A stretch of 64,000 bases of DNA from Hemileia vastatrix (lineage: Eukaryota; Basidiomycota; Pucciniomycetes; Pucciniales; Zaghouaniaceae), in NCBI GenBank assembly GCA_030280995.1, contig JASXTE010000010.1, forward strand, positions 23,444,823-23,508,822, read 5' to 3'. This document shows positions 9,513 through 19,739 of this stretch, piece after piece; position 1 is the stretch's first letter; each line of letters starts with the position of its first letter. The notes below the pieces were generated by a model that had not been told where the DNA came from, ran no database searches, and worked only from the letters and a program-made list of their open reading frames with translations. The translations under genes were made by a program, and so were the position numbers.

Positions 9513-10535
9513 CTTCATTTTTATCAAAAATACTTTACTATCGTTACACTGCATATGGGCAACGAAACTGTGATGAAACATAACGAAAGCAAGAAAACCT
9601 TCTTTGAAAATTTTCAAAATTTAAAATTCTTAAAATATGGGTGAAGATAGTGTTGGAAATTTTTTTAAAATTTATTGGAAGAAGTGTTCACAGGGGAACC
9701 TTCTTAATTTAATATTGGCAAGTGTGGGGGTAATTGATGGGCTGGCTGCTCTATACACAATTACCCCATAATGTTCATTTCCAAAATTTTCCCTGTTTCT
9801 AGTTGAATCCTGGCTTTGTCTTTTAATTATAGGAAGTCCACTAAGACTATAAACTGGAACGAATCAAGAGACACCACTCTCAAAGCCGAATTCAAGAATT
9901 TATTTTATTTTATTTTGCTTTTGATTTTTTTTATGTTAGATTGTGATTTCTTTTCTTTAATATATATTATGAATTATTGTAAAGGTGATGCTCACTGGTG
10001 GTCTCTAATCATTTTTATAAATTGGAGGGAGCCCACCCAGTGATCATCATTATAAAAATTATCTTCTAAAAACTTTCATTTATTTTATTTTCTTTTCAAT
10101 TTCTCAAAATTGTGTAACCACATCAAGTTGCACTTGGATGTGGGTATGATGTCGAGGGTACGGCTCATCAAATGGCCGGGGGGCATCTTTTAAAATAATA
10201 TTTTGAAACTTTTTTAGTACTTTTTTTATCTTTCTTTTCATGTTCGTTTATCTTTCTTTAAAAATTAAATTTTAACTTTTATTTCAAAACTATCTTTTTT
10301 TAAAAAAAAAAAAAAAAAAATCTTTTATTTTAAATGGTAAAAATAATAATAATAATAATAAAATAACTAAAAATATAAAATAAAAAAAAATTAAAAAATT
10401 AAAAAATTAAAATAAAATAAAATAAAATAAAATAAAATAAAAAAATAAAAGGTATTTTAGTTTTAGGTAGTTTAGATGTTTATATTTTATTTTTCAAACA
10501 TTATTCAAGAAAGCTACATACCAGGAAGAACACCA
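9513..10535 (+). other. Non-coding 3' region of gypsy-A
   Basis: No gene is supported here. One isolated hairpin-motif copy lies at 9836-9857 (AGTC/GACT stem, then TATAAACTGG). An imperfect inverted repeat around GATGCTCACTGG and CCCAGTGATCATC lies at about 9986-10048. From about 10298 to 10450 there is a poly-A run, ATA repeats and a TAAAA microsatellite. Confidence 0.7.
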
Positions 10536-11549
10536 TCAAGGGTTGTTATCTTTTGAAGAATCGAAATTAGAAAATTTAGAAGGACCTTGATCGATTTCCT
10601 GGGATTCAAATCTTATTTCACGGTCACGATAGTGTTGAAGCCAGTTGGCTATTTTGAAAAGGTCTCTTAACAGTTGCTCTCTCATCCAAGATTCTGATCT
10701 ATCAGAGGGCGGGTATTGTTGGAAATAAGCGATAAGGTTATTAAAATTGGCAAAAAGCTTTTCAGACACTAGGTGAATTGGAACTCTAGGGAAGCTTGGA
10801 TTAGGTTCGGGTAGTTCATAAGCTGAATATGAAATTGGAGAACCGGTGGACGCTTATCAAATTAAAATATCAGCAAATTAAAACCTGAAGATTAAGAAAA
10901 TAAAAAGAGACAACTAACCTGTGTCAACACTATCATGATCATAGATAAACGGCTTACTTGGTAATGGAGTGGGATTTTTTATGTTTAGAAAAGGATTTTT
11001 TATTTTTGATAGATGAGGAGGACTGGTGTTGGATTCGGTGTTTGAAGTAGATGTTCTAGGCCTTTTTGATGAAACAAGAGAAGATGAAGATTGCTGGCTA
11101 TTATAGGACCTTTTGTGCTTCAAGATGTTGGAAGTAGGAGAAGAATTGTTAGAAGGTTAAAGCATGGCCCTGGGAGCAGCAAGAGTTCTTGGGGGAGTAG
11201 CAGCAAGTCTAGATTGAAGAGAAGGACCCAGAGGATTAGGTGATGGAGAAAGATTTAAATAGGCTGATGGAGAAAAAGGGATGGGATCTTTAGAGGTTGA
11301 TGGAATAGGGGGTGGAGTAGAAGGTGAAGAAGAAGGAGGAGGTTTGCAGAATGCGGCAAAGCTAGTAGCAGTAATAGGGATAGAACCACAATTCAAGCCA
11401 GAACATTTTCTTTTCTTCTCATAGCAGGATAAACAGGCCCTGTTATAAGTGTGCTTTTGCCAGTTGAAAGTGAAGATACATTCCCTATGGGTGAAAGCAC
11501 AGTATTTGCAAGATTGATCAGCTGAAGCAATGAAGTCAGAAGGTTTCAT
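10536..11549 (-). pseudogene. Antisense zinc-cluster gene A in gypsy-A
   Basis: Reading leftwards from the ATG at 11549, the protein begins with C14-x2-C17-x6-C24-x14-C39-x2-C42-x6-C49, close to the fungal Zn2Cys6 (Gal4-type) spacing, with KKRK before the last Cys. A Pro/Ser-rich linker and a Ser-rich basic stretch (SSKRPRTS, a possible nuclear signal) follow. A 66-bp intron at 10853-10918 has GTTAGT at its start and AG at its end. Splicing keeps the frame into a C-terminal part containing AYFQQYPPS. One in-frame TAA at about 11158 interrupts the first exon, so this copy is damaged or needs read-through. Its position between pol and the 3' LTR, its opposite strand and its likely paralogue at 12687-13379 suggest an element-borne DNA-binding regulator. 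No function is proven. Confidence 0.62.
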
Positions 11550-11643
11550 CTTGTTAGGAGATATTTTTTTGAAGAAGAAAACTTGAAACTAGGATGAAGA
11601 AAGCTGGTGGCAAAATCTGGGTTCAAGGATAGAGAAGTTGTTA

Positions 11644-12112
11644 GGTCCACCAAGACCTTAAACTGGGCTGTTATCAAGCTGTTGGGTCCACCATGACCTT
11701 AAACTGGATTTCTTATCGATCAAATGTTTGGTCCACCATGACTTTAAACTGGTAGTTCATTCATTGTTTAGTCCACTATGACTTTAAACTGGAAAATTAA
11801 TATCTGCAGGATAATTCAACATTCATTGGACCACTATGGCCTTATACTGGATTACTTGTCGATCAAATGTTTGGTCCACTATGACATTAAACTGGATTAT
11901 CAAATTTATTCAATCTTTGGTCAAGCCTAGGCCTTATTTAGGGATTTATCAAGTTATTTATGCACCTAAACGATCTTTGGTCCACCAAGACCATAAACTG
12001 GCAATCGATTATATGTTTGGTCCACCAAGACTTTAAACTGGAATGTCAATCTTGTTTTGATTACTCAATTCAATCTTTTAATTTATCACTGTCCACTAAG
12101 ACTCTAAACTGG
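11644..12112 (+). repeat. Cluster of ten hairpin-TAAACTG motifs
   Basis: Copies start at about 11644, 11685, 11730, 11770, 11828, 11873, 11919 (degenerate), 11979, 12019 and 12090, 40-72 bases apart. The consensus is GGTCCACCAWGACCTTAAAC then TGG. The stem is now GGTC/GACC or AGTC/GACT, whereas pol copies have CCTC/GAGG. The loop (CACCAA, CACTAT) and tail TTAAACTGG stay constant. The cluster is not translated on the + strand and lies just upstream of antisense gene A. Confidence 0.88.
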
Positions 12113-12686
12113 TTATTTAATCATTTCTGGAATTGGGTGCTGATAAGCTTTAGGAGGTTAAAATTTTAGGTGGTGATGATGCTAAGGAAAGCATAATGGT
12201 TAATTAGGTAAAATTTGTGGCGCTTTAACATGGTCTAAAGTTAATATTATTATTGGAAGCCTGGCAAAAGTATTTTATGGGTTTGCTGTATAGAAAAGTT
12301 TGAAAATTGTGATGAAGGAATCAGAAGTTAGGATGGTAGTTGGATTTTAGGGAATGATTTTTTTTAGTGCCTCAGTGTTAGGCCATTTTTGGTGTGAAGC
12401 TTGGAGGACCTTATGGCGAGATTGGAATCATAGAATTCGGCTCAGTGGGGGGCCCTATGAGGCTGGAATCAGGAGTATTCGGCTCATAGGAAGATCCACT
12501 CTCTCAATGCTGTGACAAGAAGGAAGACTGGTATATGGGAGTCTGAAGGGATTCAAACCTTGCTCTCAGTAGTGGAATCATCACAAGATTTATTATTTTA
12601 TGTTAAGCCAGAGAAGAAAGAAAAAAACATTTATGTTGAAATTTAAAGAAGACCAAGCAAAAACAAAATTTTATCAAGTTATACTG
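12113..12686. other. Spacer with a short tandem repeat
   Basis: No gene is supported. At about 12409-12490 a roughly 40-base unit containing GGAATCA and ATTCGGCTCA occurs twice with variation. This stretch lies downstream of antisense gene B and upstream of the hairpin cluster. Confidence 0.5.
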
Positions 12687-13379
12687 TTAGAAAAGATAAT
12701 TTCTTTGAAATTGTTCAACATCATTATCAAAGCTTTGCATTAAAATTCTTTTTTTCATGAGGTCTTCATGGTTATTAGCTGGAGTTTCTTGAAAATAGGC
12801 CAGCATTTTTCGTTTCAACTCATTAGTAAAGTCAAGAAAAAGATAGCGATGAAAATTTGGATAATGATTGATATAGTCCGTCTTCACTCTACCAACATCA
12901 TCAGTGTTGGTTATTTCGACAGCTAAAATTTCAAATATGTTATTAAGTCATAGGTTTAGTCAATTTTGATTAAAAGTTTTTTTAGTAAGATAAATAGGGT
13001 CTTACATTTAGAGCCAGGAAACATAGTCTCAGCAAAGATTGGTTGGGGGCACTGGCGTTATAGGATTAGGATCTTGTGAAGGCAAAATTAGGCCGGGATC
13101 CGCTGATGAAGATTGAACTTTTGAAGCTGTTTTTGATCTTATTTGTTTTAAGAAGACAGGAATTTTTGATCGCTTTTTAGAAGTTGAGGGATCAGGGAGA
13201 GCTGCTGGTCCTAAATATACGTTTGTTTTAGAAGGAACTATTGGCCGGTTACATTTGACTTTTTTTACATGGCATAAGTCGCAAGCTGTCCTGCCAGGAA
13301 GACTAGGGTTGGACATTAAACAAGGTACCTGGTATTGAGCGCAGATTTCACATGGAGCGACAAGTTCTTTGGAAGACAT
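12687..13379 (-). pseudogene. Antisense zinc-cluster gene B in gypsy-A
   Basis: From the ATG at 13379 the protein shows C10-x2-C13-x6-C20-x12-C33-x2-C36-x6-C43, an exact fit to the Zn2Cys6 spacing, with VKKVK before the last Cys, then a Ser/Pro/Lys-rich linker. An intron at 12923-13005 (83 bp) begins GTAAG and ends TTTTAG. The second exon carries KMLAYFQETPANN, resembling AYFQQYPPS of gene A, so the two look like paralogues with one architecture. The exon lengths differ by one base from what an open frame needs, and a stop follows a G5 run at 13045-13049 (+ strand). A one-base indel there is the simplest explanation. Intron retention on the antisense strand is expected because the genomic RNA is the opposite strand. 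Confidence 0.6.
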
Positions 13380-13492
13380 ATTGATGAAGATGAATTTTAT
13401 AGTTGATTAAAGAAGATGGTGGTTGAAGGTTAAAGATGAATATTGTGTTTGACCACTTATGCAAAGTTATAAGAATGGGGACATTCTCAATT

Positions 13493-13502
13493 GGAGGGAG
13501 GA
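13493..13502 (+). other. gypsy-A polypurine tract
   Basis: GGAGGGAGGA ends immediately before the TGTGGTAG start of the 3' LTR, as expected for the plus-strand primer of reverse transcription. Confidence 0.85.
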
Positions 13503-14610
13503 TGTGGTAGCCTAAAGTTTAGTATGGCACCTAAGTACGTAAATGGAGTTATTACGGCATGCAAGATTGGTGTTATTATTTTTATATAAAAGGGTTTTAT
13601 TTAATTTATTTGAGTTTTAAATATGAAGAAATTGGTCACGAGAAAATGCCTACACAAAACAATTTATTTTACTGAGAAAACTTATTTTTACGGTCTGAAA
13701 AGTTTATAAGTATCAAGTCGAGTCACTCAAGAACCTTGGGAAATTTTTCCAGAATTTTTACTATTTTTCTTATATTTTTAAATGAATTTTAAAGTTTTAT
13801 AGAAATATTTACGTTTCCAGAAATTACTTAACTTTGATGAATTTTCACGGGGTAATTAGAGCTGCGCAGACTACGAAAATTAGTTTGGAATATAAAGGGG
13901 AAGTAGCTCTATCATGTTTAATTTTTCTAGATTTTTTATTATAGTTGTTAAGGTTCTAATTGAGTCCGGAAGTCCGGACAGACTCCATAAGGACTCCGCT
14001 TTGACTCCGTATGGGCTCCGGATTGACTCTGGGAGAGCTCTGGAGGGGGAAACTTAGGCACATGACTAGGAACACTTAAGCGCCTCTCAAACTCAAAATT
14101 GAAGGGGGAATACATCATACAGCTTAATCATTAACCACCACGGTCTTATTTTTTATTACTCAACAAATTAAATAAATTTGTAATACCCTTATAACTTTAA
14201 TTTTATATATAACATTTTAGAAATACTACTCAACAATTTAAATCACACTTCATACAGGGTATCTTTAGAAAGGTCTTCATCACTGGGACTTGATTATTGC
14301 TGTCTCATAAAAATTCAAATTATTATAAAAACATAAAAGTCAATCTTTTCAGATCTTTCACTGGTACACCTTAATTGTTGTTATCAGTATTTCTTTTATC
14401 AACAGCCACTTTCTTTAAATCTCAATAAGCGTTAATTATTTTAGAGTTTCATTATTTTCATCAATCAGATCCAAGTAGATTGGTTAGCTTAGTGATTTAG
14501 AATTCCCATTTTGTTATTTTTATTGGAAGGACGGGGTTTTCAGCTAAATCCACATATCTCCTCCAGATTCTGCTTAAAGCAAGGCGACTGTAAGAGTTTA
14601 CCTTACCATA
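13503..14610 (+). repeat. gypsy-A 3' LTR
   Basis: It has the same 1,108-bp length as the 5' LTR and about ten single-base differences by eye (for example ACGG/AAGG in the CCG-rich block). This implies limited time since insertion. The CCGT target duplication follows at 14611. Confidence 0.92.
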
Positions 14611-15086
14611 CCGTCTTCCAAAGAATGAGGATTTCTCAAACTCATGACTCATACTTTGACAAATCTCAGTACCTCCTTGCAGACTCAGCATATGCAAGTG
14701 GAAATTACATTATACCTGCTTTATGTGGTTCAATTATAGAAAATGATCCCAAAACCACCTTTAATTATCACCTTGCCCAATCAAGAGTACGGATTGAACA
14801 TGCTATTGGGATTTTAAATGAATGAGTTTCTAGTCTCCGGGAACTCAGAATTCATTTTCAAAAAAAAATGGAAATAAAAACTGCAAATCATTTGATAATG
14901 ACTTGCATTATACTCCACAATATCCTAGCTGATTTAAAGGATGAGTGGAACGACCTTTATGAAGAAGAGGATCCTGAACCAGCACTGAAGCTCCCCTCTC
15001 TTGAATCACCAAACATTCATTCAACTGGCATACACTCTGTCATTATGCCTATTACTCTCCAACATTTCTCTTCACCACCCTTTTAA
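14611..15086 (+). pseudogene. PIF/Harbinger transposase, 3' part
   Basis: The frame resumes with VFQRMRISQ and contains LLADSAYASGNYIIPAL, the conserved D-SAY block of this family, then QSRVRIEHAIGILN, which carries the third acidic residue of the DDE triad. A TGA at 14823-14825 interrupts it, followed by SLRELR and TCIILHNIL, typical of the C-terminal end. The stop at 15084-15086 probably marks the original end. Together with 540-1231 this is one gene split by gypsy-A. Confidence 0.8.
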
Positions 15087-15600
15087 ATTATTTTTTTGTA
15101 CTCTCCCCATTTTCAACTTCCTTGTTTTTTTCACTTGTGTTATTTTCATGTTCCATGTTTTATTCACTTGTGTTGGTTATTTTTTTCATAACTACAATTT
15201 TTAATTTGCTCTCAATTCTCTTTTTTGGATGTCTCATTTGTTTCATTTTATCAGCTCTACATGAAATTGCATAATTTTTCACTGTTTCATTTTTTCATTC
15301 ATCCCTCATATCCATTTCCTCCTCTGCTCAAACATCCCTCAAATATTTTCAATTCTTATATTTTCTCATCTCATCTCTCCAGGCAAGTCATTTTTTTCTT
15401 ATTTTTGATTTTTTTACTTGCTAATAATTTATTTTTTCTCTGTTTTTTGTCCTTTATTTTTTCTTTTTTTTGGCCTTTATTTTTTCTTTTTTTTGTCCTG
15501 TAAGTGCTTTTTTTTGGTTTCCAAGGTTAGACTAATTTTGTTTTTTTTGTTTTATCTTTTTTATCTTTTTTTATCTTTTTTTATCTTTTTTTTCACCCTC
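15087..15600. other. Pyrimidine-rich non-coding stretch
   Basis: T-rich sequence downstream of the Harbinger remnant. At about 15540-15590 a TTTTTTATC unit repeats several times. Open frames here are Phe/Leu/Ser runs caused by composition. No gene is supported. Confidence 0.6.
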
Positions 15601-16200
15601 CATCATCCCCTTTTCCCCCCTCCTTGTCTGCCTCAATACCCTCCTTTCTCCACTTCTTGGCCACCTCAAGTTCCCCCTTTACCCCCTCCATCATCCCCCT
15701 TTCCCCCTCCTTGTCTGCCTCCATACCCCCCTTTCTCCCCTTCTTGGCCACCTCAACTCCCCCCCCTTTAATCCCTCCTTGCCCACCTCAAACCCCCCTT
15801 TAACCCCTCCTTTCCTGCCTCAAACCCCCCTTCACCCCCCTTTACCCCAACCTTGGCCCCCTCAAACCCATCTCAAACCCCCCCCCCTCAAACCCCTCCA
15901 CACACCCCCTGTGCCTACTTATTGAATCACTATTGATTCAATAAGTTAATGAAAGATCACTAAAAATTGTTCACTAAATTATTGAATTGTCACCAATTTG
16001 ATAAGATGGCTGTAGGGGGTTTGAGGCCGGTTTGAGGGGGTAAAGGGGGGTTTAAGGTGGGAAAGGAGGCCTTAAAGGGGGGTTAAAGGGAGGGTAAAGG
16101 GGTTTGGGGCAGGTAAGGAGGGGTTAAAGGGGGGATTTTGAGGCGGGTAAGGAGGGGGTAAAAGGGGGGACTTTTTGGGGGGCATTTTGAAGCAAGAAAA
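15601..16200. repeat. C-rich/G-rich foldback with 88-bp tandem unit
   Basis: From 15601 the sequence is C-rich, built on CCTCAAACCCCCC and CCCCTTTA phrases. An 88-bp unit starting CATCATCCCC at 15601 is repeated from 15689. From about 16010 to 16170 the complement appears as G-rich phrases (GGGGGGTTTAAGG, GGGGTTTGGGG). About 100 bp separates the arms, with a perfect 12-bp hairpin CTTATTGAATCA/TGATTCAATAAG at 15918-15945. The whole could fold into a very long imperfect stem. The G-rich arm has many G3-G6 runs. Confidence 0.7.
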
Positions 16201-16278
16201 AAAAGACTAATCTCTGCTTTTTAATTTTTTTTACAGAATTTTTTTTACTTTCCTATATTTTCTGGACATTTCCCCCTG

Positions 16279-17087
16279 TGTCAGCCAGGCTACTAGACTT
16301 ATCCAGTTAAATAATTAATTATCTTACGGAGATGAAGCCACGCCTTTTAAATCCTTATTAATAATTAATTATTTACTACCTACTTATTTATTACTTACAA
16401 CTCACTAGATAAGTACACTAAGTAATGTAAATAATTAATAAAAATAAGTAATTGTCACACACATTTTTACTCCCTAACACCGTGCTCAATAATACAGATG
16501 AGATGGAAAAAAAATAGTATTAAAATATAAAAAGTATAAAAAGAAGAAGATTTTCAAATTCCTTTATTAATAAATTTAGATTTTTTTGATTCAACATTTT
16601 AAATCAAATGTTTTGTACTAAATGTGACAGTCAAAGGGATCTCAAGTTTTATTTAAAATAAAAATGATACCTTTATTTACGCACCATTTAGTATATCTTT
16701 TATTATTTCACATACTCTCTTTATTTAGTTTCTTTTTCTCTCACACCCTTGTATTAGGTGATGTTAACTCCGTGTCTTTATTTCTCACATTTTTGCCTAT
16801 AAAAGGCCCTCTCTTTCTGTACTTTTCATTCCATTCCTTACTTAGAAAAAACATCTTATTATATATTATTTAAATCCTTTATTACTATATTTTTTCATAT
16901 TAGTATTTACAACAACGTAATTCTAATCTATAAATTATAATAATATCTTAAAAAAACCTCTTATTAATTGAGTAAAACAATCAAAGATTATAAGAAATAT
17001 GTACCAATTTGTTGAGAACCCATTAAAATCATCCAAATCCTTGTAGAGCCTCGAGTTTTATCTTCTAGACCAAGAGTAACACTAACA
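16279..17087 (+). repeat. Solo LTR with target duplication
   Basis: It starts TGTCAGCCAGGCTA, the same terminus as the sense strand of the Ty3 chromovirus LTRs in this window, and ends near CTTCTAGAC then ACTAACA, matching their other end. Length is 809 bp. CCCTG lies directly before (16274-16278) and after (17088-17092). No internal region is present, so it is the product of LTR-LTR recombination. Orientation is opposite to the full Ty3 elements here. Confidence 0.82.
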
Positions 17088-17092
17088 CCCTG

Positions 17093-17989
17093 TTTCCAAA
17101 ATAAATCAGGTAATTTATTTTTTTATTTGTGTTTGTTTTTGAAAATAATTAATTATTCTGAAATTTACTGAATTCAATTTATTTTTTTAATTTTATTTTA
17201 ATAAATTGGATTGAAGGACATCAAGTGGTATTTCCAATAGCAGGTAAGTAATTTTTATTTATTTTTGAAATTGAATTTAAAGAATTTATTTTAATTTTTT
17301 TATTTACTCTTTTTTTTTGGTGATTTTATTTGATTTTTCAAGAATGCACCACCTTTAAATGTTCTTCCTTGAAATCAAGACCAACTGCTTTCAATTTTTT
17401 TACATGTCTTGTACCTATTGGAATTGTAGATCTAGGCTTCCAGGATCTCACTGGGTGGTGGTGACAGTTGTGTGAGAGCGGATAAGTCAATAGAGGTGTC
17501 TGGACTCATTTCAAAATATAAAGGTGGAAAATAGTGTGCAGAATGAAAAAATTGTGTAATGAAGAAGAAGAGGAAGAAATAATATGTGGGACAGATGAAA
17601 GTGGGAGAAATGATGTATAGGAAAGAATGGGCTATGGGAAAAACAAATTGAAACATGTCACATTGACAGGTGGATATTAAATGTGTGATAATAGATATAA
17701 AATAACATAAAGTATAAAAAAGTTTGAATAAAATACATAAGAAACTTGTGTTGCATAGTGTTAAGATCATATGGTGCTCAATTATTCTCAATTATCTTCA
17801 ATTATGCAATTTGTTTTTATAAAGATAATTTCTGATGGACATTAGAAAAAGTGATTAATGGAGGAAAAATGGCAAATTAATGCAAAAAAGTTGCATAATT
17901 GGGCTAATTTGATGGAAAACTGTAGATACATGTTCTTAGTCAGATGTGTAAACTACATTTCATATATAAAAGGTTATTTGGTAGCTAAG
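17093..17989. other. AT-rich spacer with no recognised gene
   Basis: This stretch lies between the solo LTR and the first Tc1 element. The longest frame, on the minus strand at 17432-17791, is hydrophobic, matches no family I recognise and has no coding signs. I see nothing else to annotate. Confidence 0.5.
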
Positions 17990-17991
17990 TA

Positions 17992-19554
17992 CAGTATCTT
18001 GAAATAAGTCCTTGTCACCCCTGTTTTCTTATGTTACAAACTCAATATTTATTTCTTTTTCATTACAATCACCATTCCAGGTTGAAATGGATGTGTAGTT
18101 TTATAATGTATAATCAAATAAAGGATAACATCAAAACATTTCTTTTAATTTTAATTTCTGTCAGACCCTCATTTCATAAACCCAAATATAAAACTGCTGA
18201 TAACATGAATATACATTCATTCAATAGCCTAGACATGATAATTAAAGAAACAAAAACAAAAACATGAGAAAAAAATTGATTTTCCCTACCTGGTCACCAG
18301 TGGGTAGGCCCACCAGAAGCTTTGAATACAGCATGCATTTGATGAGGCTTTGAGCTGATGAGGTTCTGAGATAATGTTTTAGGAATTTCTTGCCATGCTT
18401 GATGTATGGAATTTGACATTTCAGCCTTTTTTAGGTTGATAGATTTTGTGAATATTAGTCTTCATTATTTTTCAGATGTTCACAATGGGATAAAGGTCTG
18501 AAGAATATGCTAGCCAGTCCTCTATTTTTTGTAAGTTTATAAGTTACCTAAAATCCTTTATCATTTTAGCAATATGTATATATGTCCATTGTCTTCTTGA
18601 AGGATAATTTGGTTAAGTTTATCATTTTACTTTAAAAAAGGAAGGAGGCCATTAAGATAGACTTTTTCTATTATTAACTGAGAAGTTTGATGTTGAGGAG
18701 GAAGATTAATGATTGGTATCTTAGTAATTTTTAAAAACCTGCCCCATAGCATAAAAGATGAGCAACCACTTTTGAATGTGGGTTAAAGACACTCTTGAAG
18801 GTATCTCTTGCCATTTTAACACCAAAAATGAACTAATTTTGAAGCTTTTCCAATCTCAAATGAAGATTTTTCAGTCCATATGACATTCTTCCAATCATTG
18901 ATGGTCCACTGAATATAAACAAGAGCAAACTTGAGGAATCACTGGTGGTGGTCTTGGCCAACAAAAGGCTTCTTGGCTGCTTTGTGGTTGAACATTTGAA
19001 GATCATGTGTGAGTTTACAAAGTGTGTGAAAGAAAACAGGTGTTGAAAGCATTCTTGAAAAATTAGAGAGATATGCATTGATGTTTGACTTCAGAATTTG
19101 GAGGAGTTGTGACTGGTCTTGGGATGAAGTTTTTCAAGGACAGCCACCATGAGATCTATTTTACACTGTACCCCCGGCATGATAATGATCCAGGATTGAG
19201 CACACTGTTGTGTGTGGAATGAAAAAATCACTGGCTATTTTGCTTTGATTGGATCCTGCCATTGCAATTCCAACCACCAATGCTTTGGTTTCTGTTTTGT
19301 ACTGGCATCTTTTTGCCTTGAAAGTTGACCTCTGAGATTGAAGAACAGCAAAAATATGTACTTTTTAGATATGAAATTTATTGAAAAATAATGAGATAGA
19401 AACAAAACTGACGTTTTCAAATGATTCTTGAGATGTGTGTGAGTATTTCTTGAGGCTCAGTAGTACAGGTATTCTTGAGATGGTGGTGGTATAGGGCAAA
19501 TATGCAATGACAAGAAAAAATTAAGTGGTGATGATGACTTATTTCTGGATACTG
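17992..19554 (-). mobile_element. Tc1/mariner element, copy A
   Basis: The left end CAGTATCTTGAAATAAGTCC and the right end (inverse of CAGTATCCAGAAATAAGTC) are terminal inverted repeats. Both are flanked by TA (17990-17991 and 19555-19556). At 1.56 kb it has the size of a complete Tc1-like element. The transposase inside is degenerate. Confidence 0.8.
18300..19310 (-). pseudogene. Tc1-like transposase, copy A (degenerate)
   Basis: Reading leftwards from about 19310 across frames, an N-terminal paired helix-turn-helix (VVGIAMAGSNQSKIAS, then TTVCSILDHYHAGGTV) is followed by KPFVGQDHHQ and NVIWTEKSSFE, the Tc1 first-Asp region (the Asp itself is changed). Near the C-terminus lies an AYSSDLYPI segment where Tc1 proteins have SPDLNPIENLW, then MHAVFKASGG at the very end. 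Stops and frame changes are frequent, so it is inactive. Confidence 0.75.
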
Positions 19555-19739
19555 TACAGTGGCTGGCAACAAGTTTTCACCACCTCATGAATTTCTCTTT
19601 TTTCTCTCATTTCTCTCAAACTGATACTTAATTTTCATTTAAAACATGTTTTATTTTCATTTCAAATGTGTATCATTGTTAAACAGTATCTGTACACTCT
19701 ATATATGTAATCATCATATCAACAGAATTATTGCCCTTT

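Larger units (their letters stand above)
1232..14610 (+). mobile_element. gypsy-A: 13.4-kb Ty3/gypsy-like LTR retrotransposon
   Basis: Both LTRs are 1,108 bp (1232-2339 and 13503-14610), start with TGTGGTAG and differ by about ten substitutions with no indel by eye. The element sits in a Harbinger transposase gene and is flanked by CCGT at 1228-1231 and 14611-14614. Order: LTR, primer-binding site, leader hairpins, gag-protease, -1 frameshift signal, RT/RNase H, integrase, a 4.1-kb region with two antisense zinc-cluster genes, polypurine tract, LTR. Protease precedes RT and integrase follows RNase H, which is the Ty3/gypsy order. The pol region carries a frame change and three TGA stops, so this copy is not autonomous although its gag is open. 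Confidence 0.93.

Noticed and set aside
11644..12112. Regularly spaced repeats resembling a CRISPR array
   Set aside because: Spacing varies from 40 to 72 bases, repeats are variable, the same motif occurs inside pol, and the genome is clearly eukaryotic.
15418..15771. Open frame with a Pro-rich C-terminus
   Set aside because: It is a product of T-rich then C-rich low-complexity sequence; no family or coding bias is evident.
17432..17791. 119-codon minus-strand frame
   Set aside because: Hydrophobic, unrecognised, AT-rich spacer with no neighbouring support.
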